Below are positions 37,596-46,800 of a DNA stretch of 64,000 nt, piece after piece. The DNA lies in contig NZ_CP121113.1 in NCBI RefSeq assembly GCF_029581395.1, positions 434,001-498,000 on the forward strand, written 5' to 3'. Position numbers and translations under genes: made by a program. Positions within the stretch are counted from its first letter, which is position 1; each line of letters opens with the position of its first letter. The notes below the pieces were generated by a model. That model worked only from the letters and a program-made list of their open reading frames with translations. It was not told the origin of the DNA and made no database searches. This DNA comes from Roseinatronobacter sp. S2 (GTDB taxonomy: Bacteria; Pseudomonadota; Alphaproteobacteria; Rhodobacterales; Rhodobacteraceae).

Positions 37596-38341
37596 AGTTT
37601 GCCTCCTTCGATCATCGTCTCTGGCGTGATAATGCCCGGAGTGACCTGTTTTAGATAACCGTCATAAAGCAAGCGATGAGCAGCCCTATGCGCACGCGCC
37701 CCAAGATTTGAAAGTTCAACAAGGCCGCTGAGCCTGATGCGGCCGTGAATTTTGTGCGCAGTTGAGAGAAGCGCCTCGTCTGCTTCAGGATCTGGGTTCT
37801 TGACGTACTCGCACATCCGCGCCGCGTTGACGGCTAGAAAGGGTGGAAAATCCTGCTCGGTGTGAAGCAGCACAGTATCTGCAAATCCAGAAGGCATGGC
37901 TTCGGCAACACGAGTCAATTCATGTTTGAAACCACTTCTGAAGGCTCTTTCATAAGGCTTGACGGCAATGGCGACGCGCTCGCCGGAGGCGAGCTTCACA
38001 AGATAGTCGAATGTGTGGCTGCCAGTCTTACCATTGCTTCTGGTGAACTTGACAGGTGCCGGTTGATCCCAAATATCGACGATGTCTCGTCGTGACATGA
38101 GCAAATTCACACAACGGATTTCCATCACGCTTTCCGCGACAAGGTGGACCAATCGCTGATCATACCGGCGCAGCCTGACCAACGAGGCGCGACCGCTGAC
38201 GCGCGACCTGAAGTTGATTTTACGTGTTGCTCGGCTTGGCAGCAGTACTCCGATCCGACGCGGGTCTCTGCAGCCAGCGTCCGAGAACGACTTCACTGCT
38301 TCAGATTGTGGCGTGCACAAGGTATTGTTTTCATTAAACAT
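37592..38341 (-). CDS. tnsA: TnsA-type endonuclease
   Basis: The product has 249 residues. It has the restriction-endonuclease-like pattern of TnsA: VAESVMEIRCVNLLMSR with a glutamate, SHTFDYLVKLASGERVAIAV with the central aspartate, and AVK supplying the lysine. TnsA cuts the 5' strands so that the element moves by cut-and-paste rather than by replication. Presence of TnsA separates this element from Tn5053/Tn402-type tni elements. AGGAAAT precedes ATG 38341. Confidence 0.78.
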   Translation of the reverse strand: MFNENNTLCTPQSEAVKSFSDAGCRDPRRIGVLLPSRATRKINFRSRVSGRASLVRLRRYDQRLVHLVAESVMEIRCVNLLMSRRDIVDIWDQPAPVKFTRSNGKTGSHTFDYLVKLASGERVAIAVKPYERAFRSGFKHELTRVAEAMPSGFADTVLLHTEQDFPPFLAVNAARMCEYVKNPDPEADEALLSTAHKIHGRIRLSGLVELSNLGARAHRAAHRLLYDGYLKQVTPGIITPETMIEGGKL

Positions 38342-38476
38342 CGTATTTCCTGTTCAAATTTGGATTGCGATTGCCAACCGCTTCGCAAGGCCCTCGCGAG
38401 CTTCGAAGCGCTTGACTTCTCCAAAAAAATGAGCGAACAAGATCCCAGTACAGAGGTGGATCATAAAGTTCATCTA

Positions 38477-38504
38477 AGGGGGTGCTGTGCCAACAGCATC
38501 CCCT
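38477..38504. terminator. Hairpin upstream of tnsA
   Basis: AGGGGGTGCTG (38477-38487) pairs with CAGCATCCCCT (38494-38504) with one G-T pair and a 6-base loop. TTTTT follows on the plus strand. No plus-strand gene ends here; it may isolate the transposition operon from the regulator gene or be a leader structure. Confidence 0.4.
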
Positions 38505-38617
38505 GACTCATTTTTAGCTGTATTGTAACTAGGGTATATCTGATCCTTTCCGATGTTGCTGCTTCTGCCAATCATGCAGGAACTTTTGAATCCTGAGTTT
38601 CGATTTCGAGAGCCTCG

Positions 38618-38863
38618 TTACAAACTAGGTGTTTTGTGTCTAGGATATCGCTCTGGAAATAACTCCTCAGCAGTTGTTGATAATCTTTCTGCCACCTTCT
38701 GTTGGATGCGGTCGCTGACGCGGTGGCCCTGGCAAACTATTGTGACTGTGCTTGGTGCAATGCCAAGCTCATCTGCTATGTCCGTTATCGAGCTTCCTGC
38801 CGCCTTGAGGCTCCTCTTGATTTCTTCGTGCCTCAAGGCTCTCGCTCCTAAATGCGCCGCCAA
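38618..38863 (-). CDS. Ner/Nlp-like helix-turn-helix regulator
   Basis: The product has 81 residues. The centre (RHEEIKRSLKAAGSSITDIA, then DELGIAPSTVTIVCQGH) is a helix-turn-helix of the Mu Ner / Nlp type, and the tail ends ERYPRHKTPSL. It lies upstream of tnsA on the same strand and could be a repressor of the transposition genes, as small repressors commonly are in Mu-related elements. A 12-base palindrome lies about 60 bases upstream of its start. Confidence 0.7.
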   Translation of the reverse strand: MAAHLGARALRHEEIKRSLKAAGSSITDIADELGIAPSTVTIVCQGHRVSDRIQQKVAERLSTTAEELFPERYPRHKTPSL

Positions 38864-39318
38864 GATAATCTCTCCATAGTTAGACTATATTCCGGCCGGG
38901 AAAGCTGCCCGATGGATGATACTGATTCGCGAATCATCCTACACTCTGATTCGCAGCTGTCCACATGAAATCATGAAAAGTTCATATATTTCATATAGTT
39001 ACGGTAAACTCCCAGAGCTAGATTAGACAGTCACATAAATAAGTATCTGATTCTTTGGAAATTTTAGTGGTTGCGGCACGACTGCGTGGGACAAATTAAA
39101 TCATCGTACTGATCTGCAAAATTACGGCACGATAGGCCGACGACTGATAAAAGTTTGCGGTGCGCGCTACGAGACAACTCAGCTCGCGTTGCGGATTAAC
39201 TTGACGGAGTTCGAGCAATAAGGTGACGTTTTTCGCTATCAGCAGCGTGTCTGCCGACAGCACCACTACCGCTGGATACGGATCAATTTTCGGCCTTGCA
39301 GAGTAAACTTGATTAATA
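38864..39318. promoter_or_regulatory. Promoter region with the palindrome GATTCGCGAATC
   Basis: In 455 gene-free bases the perfect 12-base palindrome GATTCGCGAATC (38924-38935) and a half copy GATTCGC (38948-38954) stand 24 bases apart, upstream of the Ner-like gene. They are plausible autoregulatory operator sites. The rest of the stretch is AT-rich (around 38980) and holds no gene I can support. Confidence 0.5.
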
Positions 39319-39561
39319 GGCTACGTTGCCGTTTACAGGGGGCCGGACCCTGATCAGACCGTACCGAAAGCTGATGCAAGTTACCAAACCCGCGGCGGCA
39401 TGAACCATTTGGGCGTCGTGGTGGATGATCTGGACGCGGTTGAGGCGAAGGTTGAAGCCCTCGGGTTTAAGTCTCATAGACATGCCGACTATGACCCTGG
39501 GCGCCGGTTCTATTTCTATGATGCGGATGGGGTTGAGATTGAGGTCGTGCAATACGACTGA
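39319..39561 (+). pseudogene. Glyoxalase/VOC family protein, C-terminal fragment
   Basis: One open stretch after a stop reads ...SYQTRGGMNHLGVVVDD, then VEALGFKSHRHADYDPGRRF and YFYDADGVEIEVVQYD. This is the C-terminal half of a vicinal-oxygen-chelate protein with the usual final glutamate strand. The N-terminal half is not found upstream. No start with a ribosome site is seen, so it is a remnant. Confidence 0.65.
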
Positions 39562-39998
39562 AGCAATTCGCTGAGAGGTAAACCAGTTCGACGCTGGATT
39601 TCGTCGCGCGCTCCACGAACCGCTGCTGTCGAACAAAAACCTATGGTCACAACATGTGGGACAAATACGTCGATTGCGCCCCGGACAGAAACGCCTAGGT
39701 TTTGTCCGGGGCGACCGTCGTGACGAGCCCTAAGCAGACGGTCAGCCGGTCAGCCAATCGGTAACTGCCCGCCGCCGGAAGCTCTTGCCGTCAAACTTTG
39801 ATGCCATATTTCTCGTGAACTATACCGACAAAACACTATACTGATGCAGTGCCTGCTAAGGTTGCTCGGGTCGGCGAGACACGGCCTTCTGCCGAAAGCG
39901 CACTATTGTCGAAGTACCTGCGGTCAAGCCTCGCAGTGAGCGGTGGCATCAAGCCAAACAATGGGTCCTGAACTTAAGGAGCCGAGGAGGGAGTAAAT
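39562..39998. other. 437-base stretch without a gene; perfect hairpin at 39677-39713
   Basis: CGCCCCGGACA (39677-39687) and TGTCCGGGGCG (39703-39713) form an 11-base-pair stem with a 15-base loop. The sequence around it (AACCTATGGTCACAA at about 39646) has a diverged relative near 40682. I see no coding region here. Confidence 0.45.
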
Positions 39999-40187
39999 AT
40001 GCCATATTGGTACTGGTATAGGCAGACAACCCCACAACCACCCGGCTCGTGGATCATAGCCGGTCCCTACTCAAGCCGCGAAGCGGCTATGTCGGCTCGA
40101 CAATCAGACAAGCGAGACGGTCAGGTAGGAGTTCCATTCTTTGCTGACACGCGAGAAGAGGCTGAAACAAGAACTGTTTTCCAATGA
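39999..40187 (+). CDS. Small hypothetical protein
   Basis: The product has 62 residues behind a strong GAGGAGGGAG ribosome site. The sequence starts MPYWYWYRQTTPQPPGSWII, is aromatic at the N terminus and polar afterwards, with a segment PYSSREAAMSARQSDKRDG. I do not recognise it. Its stop overlaps the start of the next small gene (ATGATG), which speaks for real coupled genes. Confidence 0.5.
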   Translation: MPYWYWYRQTTPQPPGSWIIAGPYSSREAAMSARQSDKRDGQVGVPFFADTREEAETRTVFQ

Positions 40188-40396
40188 TGGAGCGAGTTAT
40201 GCCCGAACGAAATATCCCCCACGGCCACGGCCTTTCGCATAAGAAAGGCATCTCTGATGGTTTGCTTGAAAGAAACTCGTTTGCAGATGACCTGCCAAAT
40301 GGTCACGAGGAAAGCTACCGGCGCGGCCGTGCCGAAGGCGTAGAACTACGGCAGGCTATTGCACATCGTGTTCGCCCGGAACCTGACATGCCATAA
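40184..40396 (+). CDS. Small hydrophilic hypothetical protein
   Basis: The product has 70 residues, rich in histidine, arginine and glutamate (IPHGHGLSHKKGISDGLLER, then YRRGRAEGVELRQAIAHRV). It overlaps the end of the preceding small gene and should be translated with it. Family unknown. Confidence 0.45.
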   Translation: MMERVMPERNIPHGHGLSHKKGISDGLLERNSFADDLPNGHEESYRRGRAEGVELRQAIAHRVRPEPDMP

Positions 40397-40829
40397 TGGG
40401 CGGTTTCCCGTGTCATATGTCTTTATAGCAAGCGCTATGTCTATTCCATAGAGGGCCACCCGGTGCGAACGTCCGCTTCATCTCGTATATTGTTGAAAAA
40501 CTCGCCTTTTCGTCACCACAAGTCGGACCGTCGGAATTTCTTCCCGTGAAAGCGCAATATTATAAGCAAGGCTTTCCAAATGATCTGTGGCGAGAACATA
40601 ATTCCAAGTTTCAGAGGTATTTTTCACGCAACGGAGTTTTTCAACATAATTTCTCGCATAGCCGCCGGACGGTTGGGAAAATAACCTCTGGTCACAAATA
40701 GGAGGTCAAAAACGGTGGATTCGGTCAGGAACAAAAACGTCCGGGTTTTGCCTATGTTCCCAGTATGGGAGCATGTCCTTGACAGCCTTCCCCCCACCTG
40801 TATTCTCAATTTGGGAACAAAGAGGTGTT
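40397..40829. other. 433-base stretch without a supported gene
   Basis: Frames here are short and lack family resemblance. AACCTCTGGTCACAA at about 40685 repeats, with one mismatch, the segment at about 39646. The last part should carry the promoter of the higBA pair. Confidence 0.4.
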
Positions 40830-41132
40830 ATGAGGATCATTGCAAAGCGAGCGGTTGTCGAGTTCGGGGCAAAAAACCCCGCTGCCCGCGCTTCTCTTGA
40901 ACACTGGCTGCGGGTGGCGACCGCAGCCGTGTGGACCTCGACCGGCGATGTTTAAGCAGCCTTTTCCAAGGCCAAGGTGCTGAACGCCGAACGTGTCCGC
41001 TTCGAGGTAGCCGGGGGCGACTTCCGCATGATCTGCGCCTTCGATTTTGGCCGCGAGGTAGCCTTCGTGAAATTCATCGGCACGCACGCCGACTATGACC
41101 GCATAGACGCTTTGACCGTCTCGAAATTCTGA
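40830..41132 (+). pseudogene. higB: HigB-type mRNA interferase toxin with an in-frame stop
   Basis: From ATG 40830 the frame reads MRIIAKRAVVEFGAKNPAAR, then HWLRVATAAVWTSTGDV, a TAA stop at codon 42 (40953-40955), and continues in the same frame AAFSKAKVLNAERVRFEV, FVKFIGTHADYDRIDALTV to a stop at 41130-41132. This is a full HigB/RelE-like toxin of 100 residues except for the stop; relatives have a sense codon (often lysine) there, so AAA to TAA is the simplest change. The toxin should be inactive unless the stop is read through. Confidence 0.85.
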
Positions 41133-41145
41133 AAGGAGCGACATC

Positions 41146-41520
41146 ATGGAAATCCGACCGATCCGCACGAACGACGATCTGACCGCCGCTCTTGCCCGTA
41201 TCGACGCCCTCTGGGGCAAGGAACCCGGCACGCCCGAAGGCGATGAACTTGATATCCTCGTGGACCTTGTTGAGCACTACGAGGGCAAGCATTTTCCTGT
41301 TGAGCCGATGGAGCCGATTGATCTGCTCAAGGCGCATATGGAGACCACGGCGCGCACCCAAGCCGATCTGGCGGCATTGCTCGGATCGCGTCCTCGCGCA
41401 TCCGAGGTGCTGAACCGCAAACGTGCCCTGACAGTGGACATGATTCACAAGCTGAGCAGCGAGTGGCACATTCCGGCAGACTGTCTTGTGAAGCCCTACC
41501 ACCTCGCCGCGGCAGAATGA
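41146..41520 (+). CDS. higA: HigA-type antitoxin
   Basis: The product has 124 residues; AAAGGAGCG precedes the ATG, 13 bases after the higB frame. Residues 65-115 form an XRE-type helix-turn-helix (ARTQADLAALLGSRPRASEV, then LNRKRALTVDMIHKLSSEW). HigA binds and neutralises HigB and represses the operon. It appears intact although its toxin gene is cut by a stop. Confidence 0.88.
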   Translation: MEIRPIRTNDDLTAALARIDALWGKEPGTPEGDELDILVDLVEHYEGKHFPVEPMEPIDLLKAHMETTARTQADLAALLGSRPRASEVLNRKRALTVDMIHKLSSEWHIPADCLVKPYHLAAAE

Positions 41521-41664
41521 TTCATCGGAAGCAGATCCACATTACTCGCAGCGCTTGGCCAAGTGCTCACTTCGTCGAGTTTTTGTTCCCAAGCGATAGG
41601 TTTGAACAGCAGTTTGTCCGCACATTGGTCATAGCAACATTGTCCATTTCCGCCCGCTGCGCAT

Positions 41665-42804
41665 CTACGTTGATGCGAGCGCCTCCGACAAAAACTGGAC
41701 AGCCATGGCCGCCTGCTGCTCAGTAGAAAATCTTCCAAAACTGAAGCGAATGCACTCCGACGCCATTTCACGATCAAAGCCCATCGCGGTCAAAACGTGA
41801 GATGGCTCGATGGATCCTGACGAACAGGCTGACTGGGTCGAAGCCGCGATCCGAGGCTGAAGGCGTGCCAAGAGGTCGGAAGCGTTACGGCCCGGAAAGC
41901 GCATCAAAGCATTCCCGGGATGCCTATTTTCCAAAGACCCGACCAACGTGGCGACTTGTTTTTCTTCGAGGCATCTAACAAAGAGACCTCTAATCGTGGC
42001 CAAACTTTCCCTCTCAGATTGCCCAACCGACTGGAGAATTCGGCAGGCTTCTCCAAAGCCGACGATTAACTCCGTCGGCATAGTACCACCACGCCGACCG
42101 CCTTGCTGGCCCGCACCTGCAATAACGGGCCGGACCAATCCCGATGAACCGGGGCCTGTCAATAGCGCGCCAACACCTTTGGGTCCGTAAAGCTTGTGAG
42201 CGGATATCGTGACCAAAGCGATATCGAGATCAAGCAAATCTAGATCCAACGCAATAGGCGCTTGCGCCAAATCCGCATGAAACAACGTGCCGTTGGATCT
42301 ACACAACTCGGCAATCGTCGCCAAATCCGCAATCGCACCATTCTCGTTGTTCACGCCCACAATAGATACGAGAGCCGTCGCGTCGCTTAACAGGTTTTTA
42401 AGATGTGCTGGATCTGGAGCGCCACTGTCATCAAGAGCGATAAAGCGGGAGACCAAGCCGCAAGCTTCAGCCTCTTTAATGATCGACCCATGATCACCGG
42501 CACCGATCAGGATTTCAGTTTTCCCTGATCGCCCCGCGATAGCTTGAGCAGTGCGGATAACCATCGCATTTGCTTCACTCGCGCCAGAGGTAAAAATCAC
42601 GTCATCCCCCTGAAGACCAAAGAGATTTCCAACTTGGCTAGCAGCAATGTCGAGGGCGGCGGCTGCGCGCCATCCGAGCGCATGATCTGCTGCATGCGGA
42701 TTAGCAAAAAGCGTCGCAGACGCTTCGGCCATCACTTTTAAAACCCGCGGATCAGAGGGCGTCGAAGCCTGATAGTCAAGATATATAGTTTCACCAACCT
42801 GCAT
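41665..42804 (-). CDS. sspA: Cysteine desulfurase SspA/DndA (sulfur donor for DNA phosphorothioation)
   Basis: The product has 379 residues. It is a PLP-dependent NifS/IscS-type enzyme that mobilises sulfur from cysteine. The PLP lysine lies in ISAHKLYGPKGVGALLTG, the catalytic cysteine in STQSACSSGSIEPSHVL, and the N terminus YLDYQASTP is typical. It is divergent from sspBCD, the arrangement known for dnd and ssp clusters, which is why I assign it to the phosphorothioation system rather than to Fe-S cluster assembly. Confidence 0.88.
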   Translation of the reverse strand: MQVGETIYLDYQASTPSDPRVLKVMAEASATLFANPHAADHALGWRAAAALDIAASQVGNLFGLQGDDVIFTSGASEANAMVIRTAQAIAGRSGKTEILIGAGDHGSIIKEAEACGLVSRFIALDDSGAPDPAHLKNLLSDATALVSIVGVNNENGAIADLATIAELCRSNGTLFHADLAQAPIALDLDLLDLDIALVTISAHKLYGPKGVGALLTGPGSSGLVRPVIAGAGQQGGRRGGTMPTELIVGFGEACRILQSVGQSERESLATIRGLFVRCLEEKQVATLVGSLENRHPGNALMRFPGRNASDLLARLQPRIAASTQSACSSGSIEPSHVLTAMGFDREMASECIRFSFGRFSTEQQAAMAVQFLSEALAST

Positions 42805-42830
42805 GGCACCCTCAATGCTGGACGAACTCT

Positions 42831-42862
42831 CCAGTACGTAGTATGGCTGATTTGCGTACTGG
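42831..42862. promoter_or_regulatory. Palindromic operator candidate between sspA and sspB
   Basis: CCAGTACG (42831-42838) and CGTACTGG (42855-42862) form a perfect 8-base inverted repeat with 16 bases between, centred in the 79-base gap between the divergent genes. CCAGGAGG follows as the sspB ribosome site. No regulator gene adjoins, so the binding protein is unknown. Confidence 0.5.
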
Positions 42863-42883
42863 ATACTATCCCCAGGAGGTCAA

Positions 42884-43822
42884 ATGAGCGCACACGGCTT
42901 AACATCAGACAGCTATCGCCCGAGCTTTTCGGGTCATGAGACGTTTCCTTTGCGCTATGGTTGGCTGCAAAAAGCGTATCGAGCCGTGAACGAAGCACCC
43001 TCGGCCAAGCACGCCGTGCATGTCTTCAGGGATCCGGACGCTATCGCGCATTTTGGCGTGGGTAGAAACATGGTAGGGGCAATTCGCTATTGGGCGACCG
43101 CAGCCGGAATACTCGAGGAGTCCGCCGATGGCCTTTTGACAACGTGGCTTGGGGCCATGCTATTTGATAAAAATGGTACAGACCCTTACCTCGAAGAAGA
43201 TGCCTCGCTTTGGCTTCTTCATTGGCATATAGCTTCCCGGCCCCACCTCACATCTGCGTATTGGCTGTTTAATGAGTTTAGGGGCGGCAGTTTTGTTCGA
43301 CAGGACATCGTCTCTCCTCTCCTTAAGCTCGCGCAGGAACAAGGATGGAATCGTGTGGCCTCGACTACAGTTGATCGCGACCTGCAGTGCCTTCTGCGTA
43401 CGTATATTGGAGGTCGCGGCTCAAGCGAAGCAGGGGATTCCATTCTTGCAGAACTAGGCCTCATCAGACCGATGGACAAATATCGTTCGCGGCTATCTCG
43501 TGGACGGAAATCGAGCCTTCCAAATTCGGTATTCCTTTATTGTATCAATGAGTTCTGGGAAATTTTCGCACCCGAGCAGGCTACCATGTCGTTCGAAAAC
43601 GCCGCCTATGGACGCGGCTCTCCGGGTAGAGTTTTTTTGTTGGACGAAGACGACATTGTGAATCGTCTTGAGCAGCTTGACGACATTTCGGGCGGGACAT
43701 TAGCTTGGTCAGAGACAGCAGGACTAAGGCAGATCATTAGACGCAAACCACGTTTGCTGAAAACAGAGCAGCGTATACTTCGCGAAACCCTGACGAATGC
43801 TCGCTCAAAGGTGGAAGCATGA
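42884..43822 (+). CDS. sspB: DUF4007 protein SspB (DNA nickase of the phosphorothioation system)
   Basis: The product has 312 residues; GGAGGTCAAATG gives the start. The DUF4007 hallmark is clear: FSGHETFPLRYGWLQKAYRA at residues 13-32 and FGVGRNMVGAIRYWATAAGI near 58. SspB is the nicking component of the single-strand phosphorothioation module SspABCD. The stop overlaps the sspC start by 4 bases. Confidence 0.88.
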   Translation: MSAHGLTSDSYRPSFSGHETFPLRYGWLQKAYRAVNEAPSAKHAVHVFRDPDAIAHFGVGRNMVGAIRYWATAAGILEESADGLLTTWLGAMLFDKNGTDPYLEEDASLWLLHWHIASRPHLTSAYWLFNEFRGGSFVRQDIVSPLLKLAQEQGWNRVASTTVDRDLQCLLRTYIGGRGSSEAGDSILAELGLIRPMDKYRSRLSRGRKSSLPNSVFLYCINEFWEIFAPEQATMSFENAAYGRGSPGRVFLLDEDDIVNRLEQLDDISGGTLAWSETAGLRQIIRRKPRLLKTEQRILRETLTNARSKVEA

Positions 43823-46800
43823 ACGATCCCGTTATGATAACGCCAAGATTTCGTCGGTCAGTTCGTATCGACACTGACTACGCATCTGCGACAGCAATTG
43901 ACGGGTTCTATTGCCCAGCATCTTTCCAAGCGGCCATAACGTTTATGGCTTCACATATTTCTGATACGGAGCAAGGTGCGTTTACGTGGACCGGCCCCTA
44001 CGGTGGAGGTAAATCTAGTCTAGCCGTCGCGCTGGCATGCCTTTTCGGAGCACCCAAGAATATCCGAGAGCAGGCGGCGGCGTTGTTTGGCGAACCGGTT
44101 ATTGCTGCTTTGAAGTCAGCTCTGCCCTACTTTCCATCTCGATGGGATGTTTTGCCATTGGTCACTGAGCGCCGTTCCATGGCGGTACAGCTTGCAGAAT
44201 TGCTCGATCTCCCATCCTCCTCAAATGCTTCAGAAATCCTCAAGGAAATAGAACGGAGAACCACGGACCGTGGTCTCCTCCTCATCATGGATGAATTGGG
44301 TCGCGGGTTAGAGGCAGCGGCAGATGGAGAAGGTGATCTTCATCTCCTGCAAGACATCGCGGAACTTGCTGCGCGGAGCCAAGGAAAGTTCGTATTCCTT
44401 GGAATTCTGCACCAAGCATTTGAGGAGTACGCGGAGCGTTTGGGCCGCAAAGCGAGAGATTCTTGGGCAAAAATTCAGGGCCGCTTTGTTGATATTTCGA
44501 TTTCAGTGTCGCTTGAAGAGACCGTCGAGCTAATTGGCGAAGCGCTCGGGCATGAGCGTGCTGTCCGCAAAGCCATTCCCTTGGCAGAAGATTGCGTTGA
44601 GCAATTGCGCCCGGTACGCAAAAAGACCGAAGCAAAACGAATGGCGGGCAAACTTGCCCGAACGGCCCCCCTGCATCCACTTACCGCGTGTCTTGTAGGA
44701 CCGCTTTCGCGCCGACGTTTTGGACAAAACCAGCGGAGCGTGTTCTCTTTCCTGAGTTCTGCTGAACCCTACGGATTGCAAGACGCGCTAATGAAAGAAG
44801 CCGTCGATGGATATTACCCTCCCCATCTCTTGTGGAACTACCTTCAAGCCAATTTTGAAGCGGCCATCCTTTCTTCACCGGATGGGCGCCGTTGGGCATT
44901 GGCGCATGACGTTCTTGAACGGTGCGTCGCGCGCGGTGCAAGCGATCTTGAGCAAAAGGTGTTGAAATCGATTGCGGTTTTTGAACTCCTCAGAGATCGC
45001 TCAGGGCTTGCAACAAATCTCGACACGATTGCCATTTCGCTCCACGAAAGCAACCGCACTGATATTGAAACCGCACTCACGCGTCTCGAGCAGCAATCAG
45101 AAATTGTATATAGGAAGCATGCTGGAATCTACGTGCTTTATGCTGGTTCCGATTTTAATGTTGAAGCCCGGTTGGGAGAAATTCTCTCAGAGCCTACGGA
45201 TATCGATCTCAATATGGTTCGCTTGTTAGCGGACCTTCAGCCGATGCTGGCAAAGCGCCATCATGAAGAGACGGGTGCTATGCGGTGGTTTGAAATGTCT
45301 ATCGAACCGGTATCCGAGCTAGAAGCTTTCAAGCCACCAAAATATGCCCAGGACATCATTGGCCGCATCGTGTTTGCGTTGCCGATGGACGGAGAGAGCC
45401 AAAGCGAAACTATCGCTGCGTGTGAAAGTGCCGCACGTTCTCAAACTTGTTTTCCATTAATCATCGGCTACCATGCTGACGCCGCAAAACTTCTCGACCT
45501 TGCACGAGAGCTTGCAGGACTGAGCACTTTGGAGAAGACTTTTCCTGAACTTCGTGGGGATCCAATTGCACGGCGGGAAATTGACGCACGTATAGCGGAA
45601 GTCCGCCAGAAGTTAGAAGAAATTCTGAATGGCTTGATCGACGAGTGTCAGTGGTTTGTTGTCGACCACGAAGCACAACGACTAACCAAGCGCCTCCTAA
45701 ACGAGCAGCTGTCCGCCCTAGCTGACGCAATTTTCAACGAGGGTCCACTTCTCCGCAATGAGTTGTTAAACTGCTCTGAACCGTCTTCAAATGCCGTCAG
45801 CGCGCGAACCAAACTCATGAAACGCATGGCAATGCGTGGATCCGAAGTTGATCTTGGATTTGACGGCAAGAACTATCCTGCCGAACGAGGATTGTACATT
45901 TCTCTTCTGCAAGAAACCGGAATTCATGTGGACGGCGAATACAATGCTCCAAAGGAAGGTGACACGCTGTACCCATTGTGGCGCACGGCGGACAATTTAC
46001 TTCTTTCGGAACAGGGCGTGGTTGGGGCTGATGAGATCATTCATGCTTGGGGCCAGACCCCGATTGGGTTGAAAGCTGGCCTCGCACCGGTATTCTTGGT
46101 GGCTTACATTCTCTCCCGCCGAGATCGCGTAGCGCTCTACGGTGAAGGCATATTCCAAGCGAATTTTAATGAACTTTGTGTCGAATTTCTAGCACGAAAC
46201 AGCAAGGACATTGGTCTACGCCGTGTTGAAATGGAGGGGTTTGTCGGAGATACGTTGGAGCGGCTCGGCAGTCTCCTGAAGATCAAAGGGGCAACTGAGC
46301 CACTGATAGTCGCTCGATCAATTATCGGCGAATTTGATGCGCTTGTTCCGTGGACGTCCAGAACTCAGTCTCTTTCTCCGCAAACACTTAAGGTTCGTGA
46401 AATTCTCAAACGAGCGAGTGACCCAAACAAACTTTTGTTTGATGATCTCCCACGGCTAACCAAGCCGCTACCCGATGGTAACTTTGATGCAAATGCGACT
46501 GCGTTGCTGCTGAGGGATGCACTGGCAGAAATGCGCGCCGCCTATCCAAAAGTGCTCGATGACTTGAAAGACCTGATGCTCAAAGAGCTAGATGTGCGAA
46601 GCCAAAGCGATGATGCATTCAAAAGTTTGCGCGACCGTGCAGACAATATTCGCCACATCGGCGGCGACTTGCGTCTAGAAGCCTTCGTCGGACGGCTAAC
46701 ACAGTTTCACGGAACGCGTGAGGATATGGAAGGCCTCGCCGGTGTGGCGGTTAACAAGCTTCCTAGGGATTGGAATGATGGAGATCGTGAACGCGCAGCG

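Noticed and set aside
32501..38341. CRISPR-associated transposon
   Set aside because: No Cas12k, Cascade genes or CRISPR array were seen; target choice is explained by the long TniQ.
41665..42804. Cysteine desulfurase as IscS of Fe-S assembly
   Set aside because: No isc or suf neighbours; it is divergent from DUF4007, ATPase and PAPS-reductase genes, the ssp layout.
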